DNA from: an uncultured Gammaproteobacteria bacterium
GTDB taxonomy: Bacteria; Pseudomonadota; Gammaproteobacteria; Pseudomonadales; Litorivicinaceae
Length of the DNA stretch: 16,711 nt
Assembly (NCBI GenBank): GCA_913062835.1
Contig: CAJXXD010000003.1
Span: 1-16,711, forward strand
Direction of reading: 5' to 3'
Below the pieces are notes generated by a model. That model had not been told where the DNA came from. It did not search any database and saw only the letters and a list, made by a program, of their open reading frames with translations. Of the stretch, positions 1 to 9,350 are shown one piece after another. The position numbers and the translations under genes are program-made. Position 1 is the stretch's first letter, and each line of letters opens with the position of its first letter.

Positions 1-1679
<1,679 letters not shown>

Positions 1680-1681
1680 CC

Positions 1682-2953
1682 ATGCGCGATGAAACCCTAG
1701 CCATCCATGCTGGCTACACGACAGATCCCACGACCAAAGCGGTCGTCCCTCCAATTTGTCAGAATGTCGCGTTTGAGTTTGATGACGCGGCACATGGTGC
1801 GGCGCTCTTCAACTTAGAGGTCCCCGGCAATATTTACACACGGATCATGAACCCGACCTGCGACGTGCTTGAGCAGCGAGTTGCGGCGCTTGAAGGGGGC
1901 ATTGCGGCCTTGGCTGTATCATCCGGGATGGCGGCGATCACCTATGCGATCCAGACGTTAGCCAGCCAAGGACACAACATTGTGACCACGCCACAATTGT
2001 ACGGCGGGACCTACACTCTATTTGCGCACATGTTGCCAAGCCAAGGGATCGAAGTGCGGTTCGCAGAGACGGATCATCCCGATGACCTGGCGTCTTTGAT
2101 CGATGAAAATACCCGTGCAGTCTATTGTGAAACCATCGGTAACCCTGCAGGTAATGTGGTGGACATCGCGGCGATGGCGAAGATGGCAACGGCCCATGGT
2201 GTGCCACTGGTTGTCGATAACACAGTGGCTACGCCTGCATTATGTAAACCCATCGCACTCGGTGCACACATTGTGGTGCACGCGCTGACAAAGTTTATGG
2301 GCGGGCACGGCAATTCGCTCGGTGGCATTATCGTGGACGGTGGCCAATTCGATTGGGCCGCGCATGCCGATAAGTTTCCGGGCATGACAGCCCCAGAGCC
2401 TGCCTATCATGATGTGGTCTACAGCGACGCATTCGGTCCGGCCGCCTTTATCGCGCGTGCACGGACGGTGCCCTTGCGTAACACAGGTTCGGCCTTGGCA
2501 CCGATGAACGCATTCCTGTTGCTCCAAGGGATTGAGACCCTGAATCTTCGGATGGAGCGGCATTGTGAAAACACTTTGGCGGTGGCGCAGTTTTTAAAGA
2601 CACATCCTGCGATCGAATGGGTGAGCTATGCCGGATTGCCTGAGCATCCACACCATGAGTTGGTGAAGACGCAGTTGGGTGGTCGCGCGTCGGCTTTGCT
2701 GACGTTCGGTGTGCGTGGCGGTTTCGACGCGGGCGTTCGCTTCTATGACGCGCTGGGTTTGTTCAAGCGGTTGGTTAACATCGGGGATGCCCGGTCTTTG
2801 GCCTGTCATCCGGCCTCGACGACCCACCGCCAGTTGTCAGAAGAAGAACAAGCGAAGGTTGGTGTGAAGCCTGAAATGATCCGTTTATGTGTTGGCATTG
2901 AGCACATCGATGATATTTTGGCGGACCTGAGTCAGGCGCTAGAAAAAGTATGA
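1682..2953 (+). CDS. metY: O-acetylhomoserine sulfhydrylase (MetY-type), PLP-dependent
   Basis: Cys/Met-metabolism PLP enzyme of fold type I that makes homocysteine from O-acetylhomoserine and sulfide. Length of about 423 aa fits the O-acetylhomoserine sulfhydrylase branch, which is longer than cystathionine gamma-synthases (about 380-400). Counting from the upstream ATG at 1676, the phosphate-contacting YTR is at 54-56, the cofactor aspartate is D181 in VVDNT, and the Schiff-base lysine is K206 in [14 protein letters not shown]. The region with [20 protein letters not shown] is also typical. Two starts are possible. ATG 1676 overlaps the gltD stop as ATGA, but AGGAG at 1670-1674 is only 1 nt away; ATG 1682 is 7 nt from that SD and is preferred. 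O-succinylhomoserine or cysteine-synthase side activity cannot be excluded. Confidence 0.9.
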   Translation: MRDETLAIHAGYTTDPTTKAVVPPICQNVAFEFDDAAHGAALFNLEVPGNIYTRIMNPTCDVLEQRVAALEGGIAALAVSSGMAAITYAIQTLASQGHNIVTTPQLYGGTYTLFAHMLPSQGIEVRFAETDHPDDLASLIDENTRAVYCETIGNPAGNVVDIAAMAKMATAHGVPLVVDNTVATPALCKPIALGAHIVVHALTKFMGGHGNSLGGIIVDGGQFDWAAHADKFPGMTAPEPAYHDVVYSDAFGPAAFIARARTVPLRNTGSALAPMNAFLLLQGIETLNLRMERHCENTLAVAQFLKTHPAIEWVSYAGLPEHPHHELVKTQLGGRASALLTFGVRGGFDAGVRFYDALGLFKRLVNIGDARSLACHPASTTHRQLSEEEQAKVGVKPEMIRLCVGIEHIDDILADLSQALEKV

Positions 2954-4023
2954 CGGAGTTAAAGAACGACCGTTTTCTCCGCGCGCTCATGCGCCAACCG
3001 GTGGATCAGACGCCCGTGTGGATGATGCGCCAAGCCGGTCGATATCTCCCTGAGTATCGTGCGACACGTGCTCAGGCAGGGGACTTCATGAGTCTGTGTA
3101 AAAATGCAGAGTTGGCCTGTGAAGTCACCATCCAGCCGCTTGAGCGGTATCCATTGGATGCAGCCATCTTGTTCTCAGATATTCTGACGATCCCCGATGC
3201 GATGGGTTGTGGTTTGTACTTCGAAGCTGGAGAAGGCCCCCGCTTTTCGCATCCCGTGCGTACAGCCGCCGATATTGATCGGTTACCGGTGCCACCGATG
3301 GCCGATGCCTTGGATTATGTGATGAATGCAGTGAAAACCATTCGTCGTGAATTAAATGGCCGGGTACCACTGATCGGGTTCTCAGGCAGCCCATGGACCT
3401 TGGCGACTTACATGATCGAAGGGGCAGGCTCCAAAGAATACCGCTACGCCAAGGGCCTGATGTATTCAGATCCAGGCGCTTTACATGCCCTGTTGGAAAA
3501 ACTCGCTGCCGCTGTGACCGATTACCTCAATGCCCAAATCGCAGCCGGCGCACAAGCGGTTCAAATTTTTGATACCTGGGGTGGTGTCCTGACTGAGCCC
3601 GCCTACCGTGAGTTTTCCTTAAAATATATGGAGTCCATCGTTCAGGGTTTAGTCCGTGAAGCCGACGGTCGTCCGGTCCCAGTCATTTTGTTCACCAAGG
3701 GTGGTGGCCAGTGGCTTGAGGCGATGGCCGATACAGGGTGCGATGCCCTCGGACTTGATTGGACGGTTGACTTGGGTCAATGTCGTGAACGAGTCGGAAA
3801 TCGGGTGGCGCTTCAAGGGAATCTCGATCCGTCGGTGCTGTTTGGTAACGATGAGCAGGTTCGGCGAGAGGTTGAGCGGGTATTGACGAGCTTCGGTTCA
3901 CACCCGGGTCATGTATTTAATTTAGGCCATGGGATTAATCAGCACGTTGATCCGTCACGTCCTGCCACTATGATCAAGGCAGTGCAAGAGATCAGCCGGG
4001 CCCTGCACGCCGGCACTAACTGA
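2950..4023 (+). CDS. hemE: Uroporphyrinogen decarboxylase
   Basis: Cytoplasmic haem-pathway enzyme that removes four carboxyl groups from uroporphyrinogen III to give coproporphyrinogen III without a cofactor. At 357 aa it has normal length. Signature motifs are present: [16 protein letters not shown] with R27 and R31, [14 protein letters not shown] with catalytic D77, the substrate-contacting Y154 in [12 protein letters not shown], and the C-terminal FNLGHGI with a conserved His near 327. The start overlaps the metY stop as ATGA (2950-2953), a sign of coupling. In Pseudomonas hemE also lies close to gltD; here metY is inserted between them. Nothing is missing or odd in the protein. Confidence 0.97.
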   Translation: MTELKNDRFLRALMRQPVDQTPVWMMRQAGRYLPEYRATRAQAGDFMSLCKNAELACEVTIQPLERYPLDAAILFSDILTIPDAMGCGLYFEAGEGPRFSHPVRTAADIDRLPVPPMADALDYVMNAVKTIRRELNGRVPLIGFSGSPWTLATYMIEGAGSKEYRYAKGLMYSDPGALHALLEKLAAAVTDYLNAQIAAGAQAVQIFDTWGGVLTEPAYREFSLKYMESIVQGLVREADGRPVPVILFTKGGGQWLEAMADTGCDALGLDWTVDLGQCRERVGNRVALQGNLDPSVLFGNDEQVRREVERVLTSFGSHPGHVFNLGHGINQHVDPSRPATMIKAVQEISRALHAGTN

Positions 4024-4032
4024 GGAATACCC

Positions 4033-5322
4033 ATGCGCTTCCCATTTCTCGTGATTGGCCTATTCGGTTCAAGCGTCGCGTTTGCGAATCCGTTGACGCT
4101 TTCTGATGTGTATGAGTTGGCACGCGCCAACGATCCCGCCTTATCCGAGCAACTGGCGATTCGGGATGCGGCCGCGGCTCGAGAAAATCAAACACGAGCC
4201 GGTCGAGGGTTTAGTATAGATGCCAGCGCAACTGCTCAAGCCTCTGAAAATTTGGTGACCGATAACACCAGTGAAACCGGTACGTTATCAGTGACATTCA
4301 GTTTGCCTTTGTATAACCGGGAACTGAATGCCTCAATCAGATCGCAACGAGCCAGTGCCCGCGGTGCAGACGCCACTTTGGCGGCGTATCGTCAAACACA
4401 TTTGGTGTCTGTGGCTGAGGCGTACTTTGATGTGCTATCCGCCGAGCAGGACCTGGCGGCCGCCAAAGCTGAAGTGACCGCGTTTGAACGCCAGTTAGAA
4501 CAGGCTGAGGAGCGGTTGTCGGTCGGTATTGGGACTCGAGTCGATGTCGATCAGGCGCGTGCGCGCCTCGATCTGGCTCAGGTCTCGGTGATCTCATCCG
4601 AGGTGGCCTTGGAGACTGCGCAATCGGCGCTGTCGGAATTGATTGATCAGCCGGTCATGGCTTTGGCCGATTTAAGCGGAGACTTTGAAGCCACTGTGCA
4701 TCGGTCGATGCAAAACGAAATCGACGCCTGGGTGCAAGCACATCCCTCGGTCGTCGCAAAACAAGAAGCGTTAGGCAGTGCTTATGCGTCTTTGGATCAG
4801 GCTCGGGCAGAGACCACCCCCAGCGTAGCCTTGTCGTCGCAATTTAGTATGTCAGATACCTCAGGCAGTGCGACGGCCTCGGCCAACGGGACATCGCGGT
4901 CAAACGTGGTCTCTATGACCTTATCAGCGCCTCTTTTCACGAATGGAGCCCGGGATGCCGGTGTGGCCGTTGCCATGGCGGGCGTTGAGCAGGCTCAGGC
5001 TGATTTGTTGGCAACCGAGCGGGCAGTAAAGTCAGGTATCGTTTTGGCACACCGCGCGTTAGAGGCCAGTGCAAGAACGGTGGAAGCCCGGCAGTTGGCC
5101 ATTGTGTCTGCAGCCAGTCGGCTCGAGGCTACCGAAGCGGCCTATGCCGTGGGTGCGGGGGACATCGTCGAAGTATTAAACGCCGAGAAAGACCTCATTG
5201 CGGCCGAGCGTGATTTTGCGAAAGCACGACATGCCCATGCAGTCCGTCAGTTGGAGTTTGACCAAGCCATAGGTGATTTGTCTGAAACTGCCATCGAACG
5301 GATCAACGACACCCTTCAGTGA
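4033..5322 (+). CDS. TolC-family outer-membrane efflux/secretion channel
   Basis: 429-aa outer-membrane factor that would form the trimeric beta-barrel/alpha-barrel exit duct for RND, MFS or ABC efflux pumps or type I secretion. An N-terminal signal peptide of about 18 residues (MRFPFLVIGLFGSSVAFA, then N-P) is followed by two OEP-type repeats, roughly 20-210 and 215-420, rich in long Ala/Glu/Arg/Gln helices such as the stretch around AEQDLAAAKAEVTAFERQLEQ. Shorter than E. coli TolC and without its long C-terminal tail. No periplasmic adaptor or inner-membrane pump is adjacent, so it may be shared by several pumps; the substrate cannot be told. GAGGA at 4022-4026, overlapping the hemE stop, gives a 6-nt spacing and suggests coupling to hemE. 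Its 3' end overlaps the convergent dnaE2 by 7 bp. Confidence 0.9.
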   Translation: MRFPFLVIGLFGSSVAFANPLTLSDVYELARANDPALSEQLAIRDAAAARENQTRAGRGFSIDASATAQASENLVTDNTSETGTLSVTFSLPLYNRELNASIRSQRASARGADATLAAYRQTHLVSVAEAYFDVLSAEQDLAAAKAEVTAFERQLEQAEERLSVGIGTRVDVDQARARLDLAQVSVISSEVALETAQSALSELIDQPVMALADLSGDFEATVHRSMQNEIDAWVQAHPSVVAKQEALGSAYASLDQARAETTPSVALSSQFSMSDTSGSATASANGTSRSNVVSMTLSAPLFTNGARDAGVAVAMAGVEQAQADLLATERAVKSGIVLAHRALEASARTVEARQLAIVSAASRLEATEAAYAVGAGDIVEVLNAEKDLIAAERDFAKARHAHAVRQLEFDQAIGDLSETAIERINDTLQ

Positions 5323-8300
5323 AAATCCCGCTGGCTTGGGGTGAGCGCCCCAAGCCATGCACTGAGATCCTCTAGATGGTCCGCGATCACATGCACGACA
5401 CCGTGTTCGGACTGGACTTTTCCCCGAATTTTTAACAGCCGGCTTTGCAAAATGGCCTGACGATAGGTGTTGACCAGTGAGGGCCAGACGATGCAGTTGA
5501 TTGGGCCGTCTTCGTCCTCCAGCGTAATAAAGACCACGCCCGATGCAGAGCCCGGTCGTTGACGCGTGGCGACTAAGCCTGCGACAGATACTGTTAAATC
5601 AGTATGCCTTGGCAGCCGGATGAGTTCGTTGGCGCGTCGACACGTTCTGAAGGGTGGTTTGGTCCGTAATAACTGCATCGGATGCGCTTCCAGTGACAGT
5701 CCGGTGGTTTGGTAGTCGGCAACCAGTGTTTCTCCCAGTTTGGGTGCTCTGGGTGCGTGATCACCAGAATCTTTGGTGTGTCTGAATAAAGGCAGTTGTG
5801 ACTCGGCGTCACCAAGCTGCCAAAACCCATCGAATCGATTGTCAGTGAACGACCGAAAGGCATGGGCTCCCGCCAGTGTCTCGAGTTCCCCAGTTTTGAG
5901 CCCAGTTTGCCAACGGAAGTTTTCCAGACTGGTGAAGGGGCCGTTTCGATGCTGCACGATGGTATCTGCTGTTTGCTGTGATAAGCCTTTGATGAGGTGA
6001 AAACCTAACCGAATAGCAGGGCCTTGTTCACTTGCTTCTAGGGTGCTCAGCCACTCGGAGTGATTGACGTCGATCGGCCGAACTTCGATCCCATGCCGTT
6101 GAGCATCGGCCAGTAATTGCGAGGGGGTGTAAAAGCCCATGGGTTGTGCATTGAGCAGTCCTGTATAGAAGGCAGCCGGCAGATGGCATTTCAACCAGGC
6201 GGATATATAGACAAGCAGTGCAAAACTCGCAGCATGGGATTCTGGAAATCCATATTTTCCGAACCCTTCAATTTGATGACACAACCGCTCCGCGAACGCG
6301 CGATCATGCCCTCGGGCACACATGCCACTGACGATTTGATCATGAAAGTGCGCCAGTCCCTGACCGCCTTTCCAAGATGCCATCGCACGACGTAAAGCAT
6401 CGGCCTGGCCGGCCGAAAAGCCGGCAGCCACCATGACCAGTTGGATCACTTGTTCCTGGAAGATCGGTACGCCGAGTGTGCGATCTAAAACGTCTGCGAT
6501 GGCCTTCGGTTGAGACTCTTGCGGCTCAAGTCCATCGCGCCGTCGGAGATAAGGATGCACCATGTCCCCCTGAATGGGACCGGGTCGAACAATCGCGACT
6601 TCCACCACCAAATCGTAATAGGTGCGGGGCTTTAGGCGCGGCAACATGGCCAATTGAGCGCGCGACTCGACTTGGAATACGCCGATGGCATCGCCTCGGC
6701 ACAGCATGTCATAAACCTTGGGGTCTTCAGCAGGAATGTCGGATATCTGGAGCGGTGGCGAAGCATAGGGACCTTGTGTGGGGGCATGGCTTCTCGCATA
6801 GCCAGTCGCCAGTGCCAGCGCATGCCGGATCGCGCTTAACATCCCAAGTGCCAGCACATCGATTTTCATTAGCCCTAAGGCTTCGATGTCGTCTTTATCC
6901 CACTGCAGACAGGTGCGGGTTTCCATGGCGGTGTTTTCAATAGGGCAAAGGGCTGACAACGGTCCTTCAGAGATCACAAAACCGCCTACGTGCTGCGTGA
7001 GATGTCTTGGGAATCCAAGCAGTGAGTGGACCAACTCGATCAGTAAGCGGATTTGGCGGCTTTCGGGGTCAATGCCGAGTTCGCTAAAACGCGCCAGCAT
7101 GGCATCCTTCTTATCCCACCACGCGAGACTGCCGGACAGGGCTTCGGTGAGGTCGATCGGCAGACCCAAGGCCTTGCCTACATCACGGATCGCCGAGCGT
7201 TTTTGATAAGTGATGACGGCAGACGCCAAAGCGGCGCGTTCTTTGGAGTACTTTTGATAGATGTATGCGATCACTTCATTGCGACGACTGTGTTCAAAAT
7301 CGACGTCGATATCTGGAGGCTCGTTTCGTTCTTTGGACACAAATCGCTCAAAGAGCACCGACACGCGGCTGGGGTCCACCTCAGTGATGAACAGGCAATA
7401 GCAAACGACCGAATTGGCGGCTGAGCCGCGACCCTGGCATAAAATACCCCGCGAACGGGCATAGGCCACTATGTCATGCACCGTTAAAAAATAGCAGGCG
7501 TACTCTAAGGACTCGATGAGCGACAGTTCTTTGTCAATCAGCGTCCAGATGGAGTCCGGGACGCCTTCGGGCCACCGTTTTTCTGCCCCTTCGAACACCA
7601 AGTCTTTGAGGAAGGCATGTTCCGAGTTGTAATGAGGAGGGCACAGCTCTTTGGGGTATTCATAGCGCAACCGATCCAATGACCAGTCTACCTGATCCAG
7701 GATATTGAGTGACTCATGAAGCCAAGGGGCGGGGTAGCGGGCGGCTAATGCCTCTATCGACAATAGTGTGCGTTCACTGGAGCGCTCTAGGCGGTCGGCG
7801 GTTTCCGCTAACGACTGATTGAGCCGAATGGCCGTGAGTGTGTGTTGCAGCTTCAACCGTTGCCGCTGATGCATCAGCGGACGTTGGGTGGCCACAACGG
7901 GTAGGTTCCACTCAAATGCGGTGAGATCGATCCGTTCCGCTAAAGCCGCCTGGTGACCGTCTTCAGGTAAATGGGCTGCGATCCAAAAGCGCCCCCTGAA
8001 TACATGGTGGAGAGCTTCAATTTGCCGAGTCCATTGCACGGCATGTGGGTCTGGGTGCCATAGGCACAGCAGATGATCGGTTTGACCGAGCAAATCCCGA
8101 TGACTGATTTGGTATTGCCCCTTTTCAGCGCGGCGTCGAGACAGGCTGATGAGCTGACACAGTTCTCCCCAGCCGGCACGGTTGGTTGCGAGAAGACTTA
8201 GGTGCCAGCCAGGTTCCAATTGAAAAAAGGCCCCATGCACCAGGGGAATGCCGGCGGCTTGTGCGGCGACATGAGCGCGTACGGAGCCGGAGACGCTGGC

Positions 8301-8420
8301 CTCATCTGTGAGTCCCAAGCCTCGATAACCCAAGGACTGGGCTCGCCAAACATACTCGTCTGGGTGCGACGCACCGGTGAGAAAGGTGAAATTGGATGTA
8401 CAGCAAAGCTCGGCAAACAT
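5316..8420 (-). CDS. dnaE2: Error-prone DNA polymerase III alpha-like subunit, DnaE2/ImuC
   Basis: 1034-aa C-family DNA polymerase for SOS translesion synthesis and damage-induced mutagenesis, acting with ImuA/ImuB in most bacteria. Domains: N-terminal PHP region (MFAELCCTSNF to about 250, with Cys where relatives often carry His or Gln in the first motif); palm around GRGSAANS (330-337), with the acidic catalytic cluster in PDIDVDFEH (D370, D372, D374) and third aspartate D521 in LMKIDVLAL; the finger segment with VAIVRPGPIQGDMVHPYLRRR; helix-hairpin-helix region; and an OB-fold near 920-1010. It lacks the long C-terminal clamp-loader-binding tail of replicative DnaE, as expected. The start matches the family's usual N-terminus. 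No SD is present; a LexA box and a -10 element abut the ATG. Upstream on the same strand is ubiK. imuA and imuB are not next to it. Confidence 0.95.
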   Translation of the reverse strand: MFAELCCTSNFTFLTGASHPDEYVWRAQSLGYRGLGLTDEASVSGSVRAHVAAQAAGIPLVHGAFFQLEPGWHLSLLATNRAGWGELCQLISLSRRRAEKGQYQISHRDLLGQTDHLLCLWHPDPHAVQWTRQIEALHHVFRGRFWIAAHLPEDGHQAALAERIDLTAFEWNLPVVATQRPLMHQRQRLKLQHTLTAIRLNQSLAETADRLERSSERTLLSIEALAARYPAPWLHESLNILDQVDWSLDRLRYEYPKELCPPHYNSEHAFLKDLVFEGAEKRWPEGVPDSIWTLIDKELSLIESLEYACYFLTVHDIVAYARSRGILCQGRGSAANSVVCYCLFITEVDPSRVSVLFERFVSKERNEPPDIDVDFEHSRRNEVIAYIYQKYSKERAALASAVITYQKRSAIRDVGKALGLPIDLTEALSGSLAWWDKKDAMLARFSELGIDPESRQIRLLIELVHSLLGFPRHLTQHVGGFVISEGPLSALCPIENTAMETRTCLQWDKDDIEALGLMKIDVLALGMLSAIRHALALATGYARSHAPTQGPYASPPLQISDIPAEDPKVYDMLCRGDAIGVFQVESRAQLAMLPRLKPRTYYDLVVEVAIVRPGPIQGDMVHPYLRRRDGLEPQESQPKAIADVLDRTLGVPIFQEQVIQLVMVAAGFSAGQADALRRAMASWKGGQGLAHFHDQIVSGMCARGHDRAFAERLCHQIEGFGKYGFPESHAASFALLVYISAWLKCHLPAAFYTGLLNAQPMGFYTPSQLLADAQRHGIEVRPIDVNHSEWLSTLEASEQGPAIRLGFHLIKGLSQQTADTIVQHRNGPFTSLENFRWQTGLKTGELETLAGAHAFRSFTDNRFDGFWQLGDAESQLPLFRHTKDSGDHAPRAPKLGETLVADYQTTGLSLEAHPMQLLRTKPPFRTCRRANELIRLPRHTDLTVSVAGLVATRQRPGSASGVVFITLEDEDGPINCIVWPSLVNTYRQAILQSRLLKIRGKVQSEHGVVHVIADHLEDLSAWLGALTPSQRDFH
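5332..5357. other. Perfect 10-bp stem-loop at the tolC/dnaE2 convergent junction
   Basis: TGGCTTGGGG and CCCCAAGCCA form a perfect 10-bp stem with a 6-nt loop. It starts 9 nt after the tolC-family stop and lies wholly inside the last codons of dnaE2 (residues WLGALTPSQ). There is no T-run after it on the plus strand. On the minus strand a short TTTT follows only after six other bases. It is more likely a 3'-end protector or weak bidirectional terminator than a classical intrinsic terminator. Confidence 0.5.
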
Positions 8421-8421
8421 A

Positions 8422-8437
8422 CTGTAATTATATACAG
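8422..8437 (-). promoter_or_regulatory. LexA (SOS) box overlapping the dnaE2 promoter
   Basis: CTGTAATTATATACAG is a perfect CTGT-N8-ACAG operator, and with its flanks (TA before, CA after) it is very close to the E. coli consensus. It ends 1 nt before the dnaE2 ATG and covers predicted positions -2 to -17, so bound LexA would cover the -10 and start site. DnaE2 is a known SOS gene, which supports function. Confidence 0.9.
8427..8432 (-). promoter_or_regulatory. dnaE2 -10 element (TATAAT), predicted leaderless start
   Basis: On the minus strand TATAAT is a perfect sigma-70 -10 hexamer inside the LexA box. With its last T at -7, +1 falls exactly on the A of the dnaE2 ATG (8420). The best -35 is weak: TCAACG, 3 of 6 matches at 18-bp spacing. 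No SD precedes the ATG, which fits a leaderless message. Confidence 0.6.
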
Positions 8438-8465
8438 CATTTTGCCGAGTCGTTGAGTGTGAGGT

Positions 8466-8714
8466 TTATTTTTTATTAGCGGGTTCGAGTGCGTTCAGGC
8501 GGGCTTCCAGCTCAGCCAGCTTGGCTTCCGCTTTAGAGAGCTTTTCCGCTTGGCGGTCGAAGTCATCTCGCGTGACCACTTTGAGATCTTTCAGCCCTTG
8601 GCTAATCATTTCTTCCACCTGCGCTTTGAACTGCGCCTGCATTTTGCGGGCGGGCTCAGGCAGGGCATCGGCAATTTTATTTGCCATGTCATTCAATGCA
8701 TCGCGGTTTAACAC
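8466..8714 (-). CDS. ubiK: Ubiquinone biosynthesis accessory factor UbiK (BMFP/YqiC family)
   Basis: 82-aa small cytoplasmic or membrane-peripheral protein of the BMFP family. UbiK binds UbiJ and helps aerobic coenzyme Q biosynthesis. The layout is typical: an N-terminal amphipathic part (LNRDALNDMANKIADALP), then a Lys/Glu/Ala/Leu heptad coiled coil at about 45-77 (AEKLSKAEAKLAELEARL), then a short Lys-rich end. The start is GTG: AAGGAGG at 8727-8721 lies 6 nt before it, whereas the ATG at codon 10 has no SD. It is divergent from glnK, as in Pseudomonas. I see no terminator in the 45 bp before dnaE2, so read-through into that gene is plausible. Confidence 0.88.
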   Translation of the reverse strand: MLNRDALNDMANKIADALPEPARKMQAQFKAQVEEMISQGLKDLKVVTRDDFDRQAEKLSKAEAKLAELEARLNALEPANKK

Positions 8715-8784
8715 AGGCAGCCTCCTTGGATTGGTTTACTCACATCATGCGGTTTGTTGGAAAAAAATCCACTGATAGATGTCC

Positions 8785-8799
8785 GCACTATTCTGGTGC
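8785..8799 (+). promoter_or_regulatory. NtrC-like binding site 1 upstream of glnK
   Basis: GCAC-TATTCTG-GTGC is a dyad with the same 4-7-4 spacing and half-sites as known NtrC sites (GCAC-N7-GTGC). It is centred about 129 bp upstream of the predicted sigma-54 start, a normal enhancer distance. Confidence 0.65.
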
Positions 8800-8826
8800 C
8801 TAGAAACTCGTTACAGTGCAAGTCGT

Positions 8827-8841
8827 GCGCAATAACGGTGC
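8827..8841 (+). promoter_or_regulatory. NtrC-like binding site 2 upstream of glnK
   Basis: GCGC-AATAACG-GTGC has one mismatch to the NtrC half-site pair and the same 4-7-4 spacing. Its centre is 42 bp (about four helical turns) from site 1, so both sites face the same side of the helix, as in cooperative NtrC enhancers. Confidence 0.55.
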
Positions 8842-8874
8842 TTTAGACCGGGGAAACCCACTAAAAATCCTTAA

Positions 8875-8888
8875 TCTCCTGCGAAGTG
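8875..8888 (+). repeat. Upstream arm of a 14-bp inverted repeat flanking glnK
   Basis: TCTCCTGCGAAGTG is the exact reverse complement of 9331-9344, which holds the amtB ribosome-binding site. This arm lies between the NtrC-like sites and the sigma-54 promoter, so it is not in the sigma-54 transcript. Confidence 0.6.
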
Positions 8889-8893
8889 ATTAG

Positions 8894-8910
8894 TTGGCAC
8901 GCGATCTGCA
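8894..8910 (+). promoter_or_regulatory. Sigma-54 promoter of glnK-amtB
   Basis: TTGGCACGCGATCTGCA matches the -24/-12 consensus YTGGCACG-N4-TTGCW with one mismatch (CTGC), keeping the strict GG to GC spacing. Transcription should start near 8921, giving a 5' leader of about 48 nt. Together with the two NtrC-like boxes it predicts induction under nitrogen limitation. Confidence 0.85.
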
Positions 8911-8944
8911 TAAGACTCCTTCGAGAGGTTTTTCCTCCCGTTAG

Positions 8945-9307
<363 letters not shown>

Positions 9308-9330
9308 CTCACACTACTGATCAACGACCA

Positions 9331-9344
9331 CACTTCGCAGGAGA
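9331..9344 (+). repeat. Downstream arm of the 14-bp inverted repeat, over the amtB RBS
   Basis: CACTTCGCAGGAGA contains the amtB Shine-Dalgarno AGGAG (9339-9343, 7 nt before GTG) and is the exact reverse complement of 8875-8888. Pairing of the two arms in one RNA would hide the RBS. Confidence 0.6.
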
Positions 9345-9350
9345 GTCATT

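Larger units (their letters stand above)
8409..8449 (-). other. Extended inverted repeat / RNA hairpin enclosing the LexA box and the dnaE2 AUG
   Basis: On the dnaE2 strand CTCGGCAAA (8449-8441) is the exact reverse complement of codons 2-4, TTTGCCGAG (8417-8409). Between them CTGTA pairs with TACAG around the loop TATAAT, and A-U, U-A and G-U pairs bridge the two blocks with one bulged G. The RNA stem would be about 17 bp. The A and U of the start codon are paired and its G is the bulge. The 5' arm is present only in transcripts that begin upstream, for example in ubiK. Confidence 0.7.

Noticed and set aside
5332..5357. Calling the tolC/dnaE2 hairpin an intrinsic terminator
   Set aside because: No T-run follows on the plus strand, and only a displaced TTTT on the minus strand; listed as a stem-loop only.
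6476..6943. 155-codon open frame on the plus strand inside dnaE2
   Set aside because: It is antisense to the conserved polymerase core; its composition (many Arg, Pro, Trp, Cys) is not protein-like, and no start signal is seen.
7053..7424. 123-codon plus-strand open frame opposite the dnaE2 palm region
   Set aside because: It mirrors conserved catalytic codons of dnaE2 and has no ribosome-binding site; treated as a shadow.
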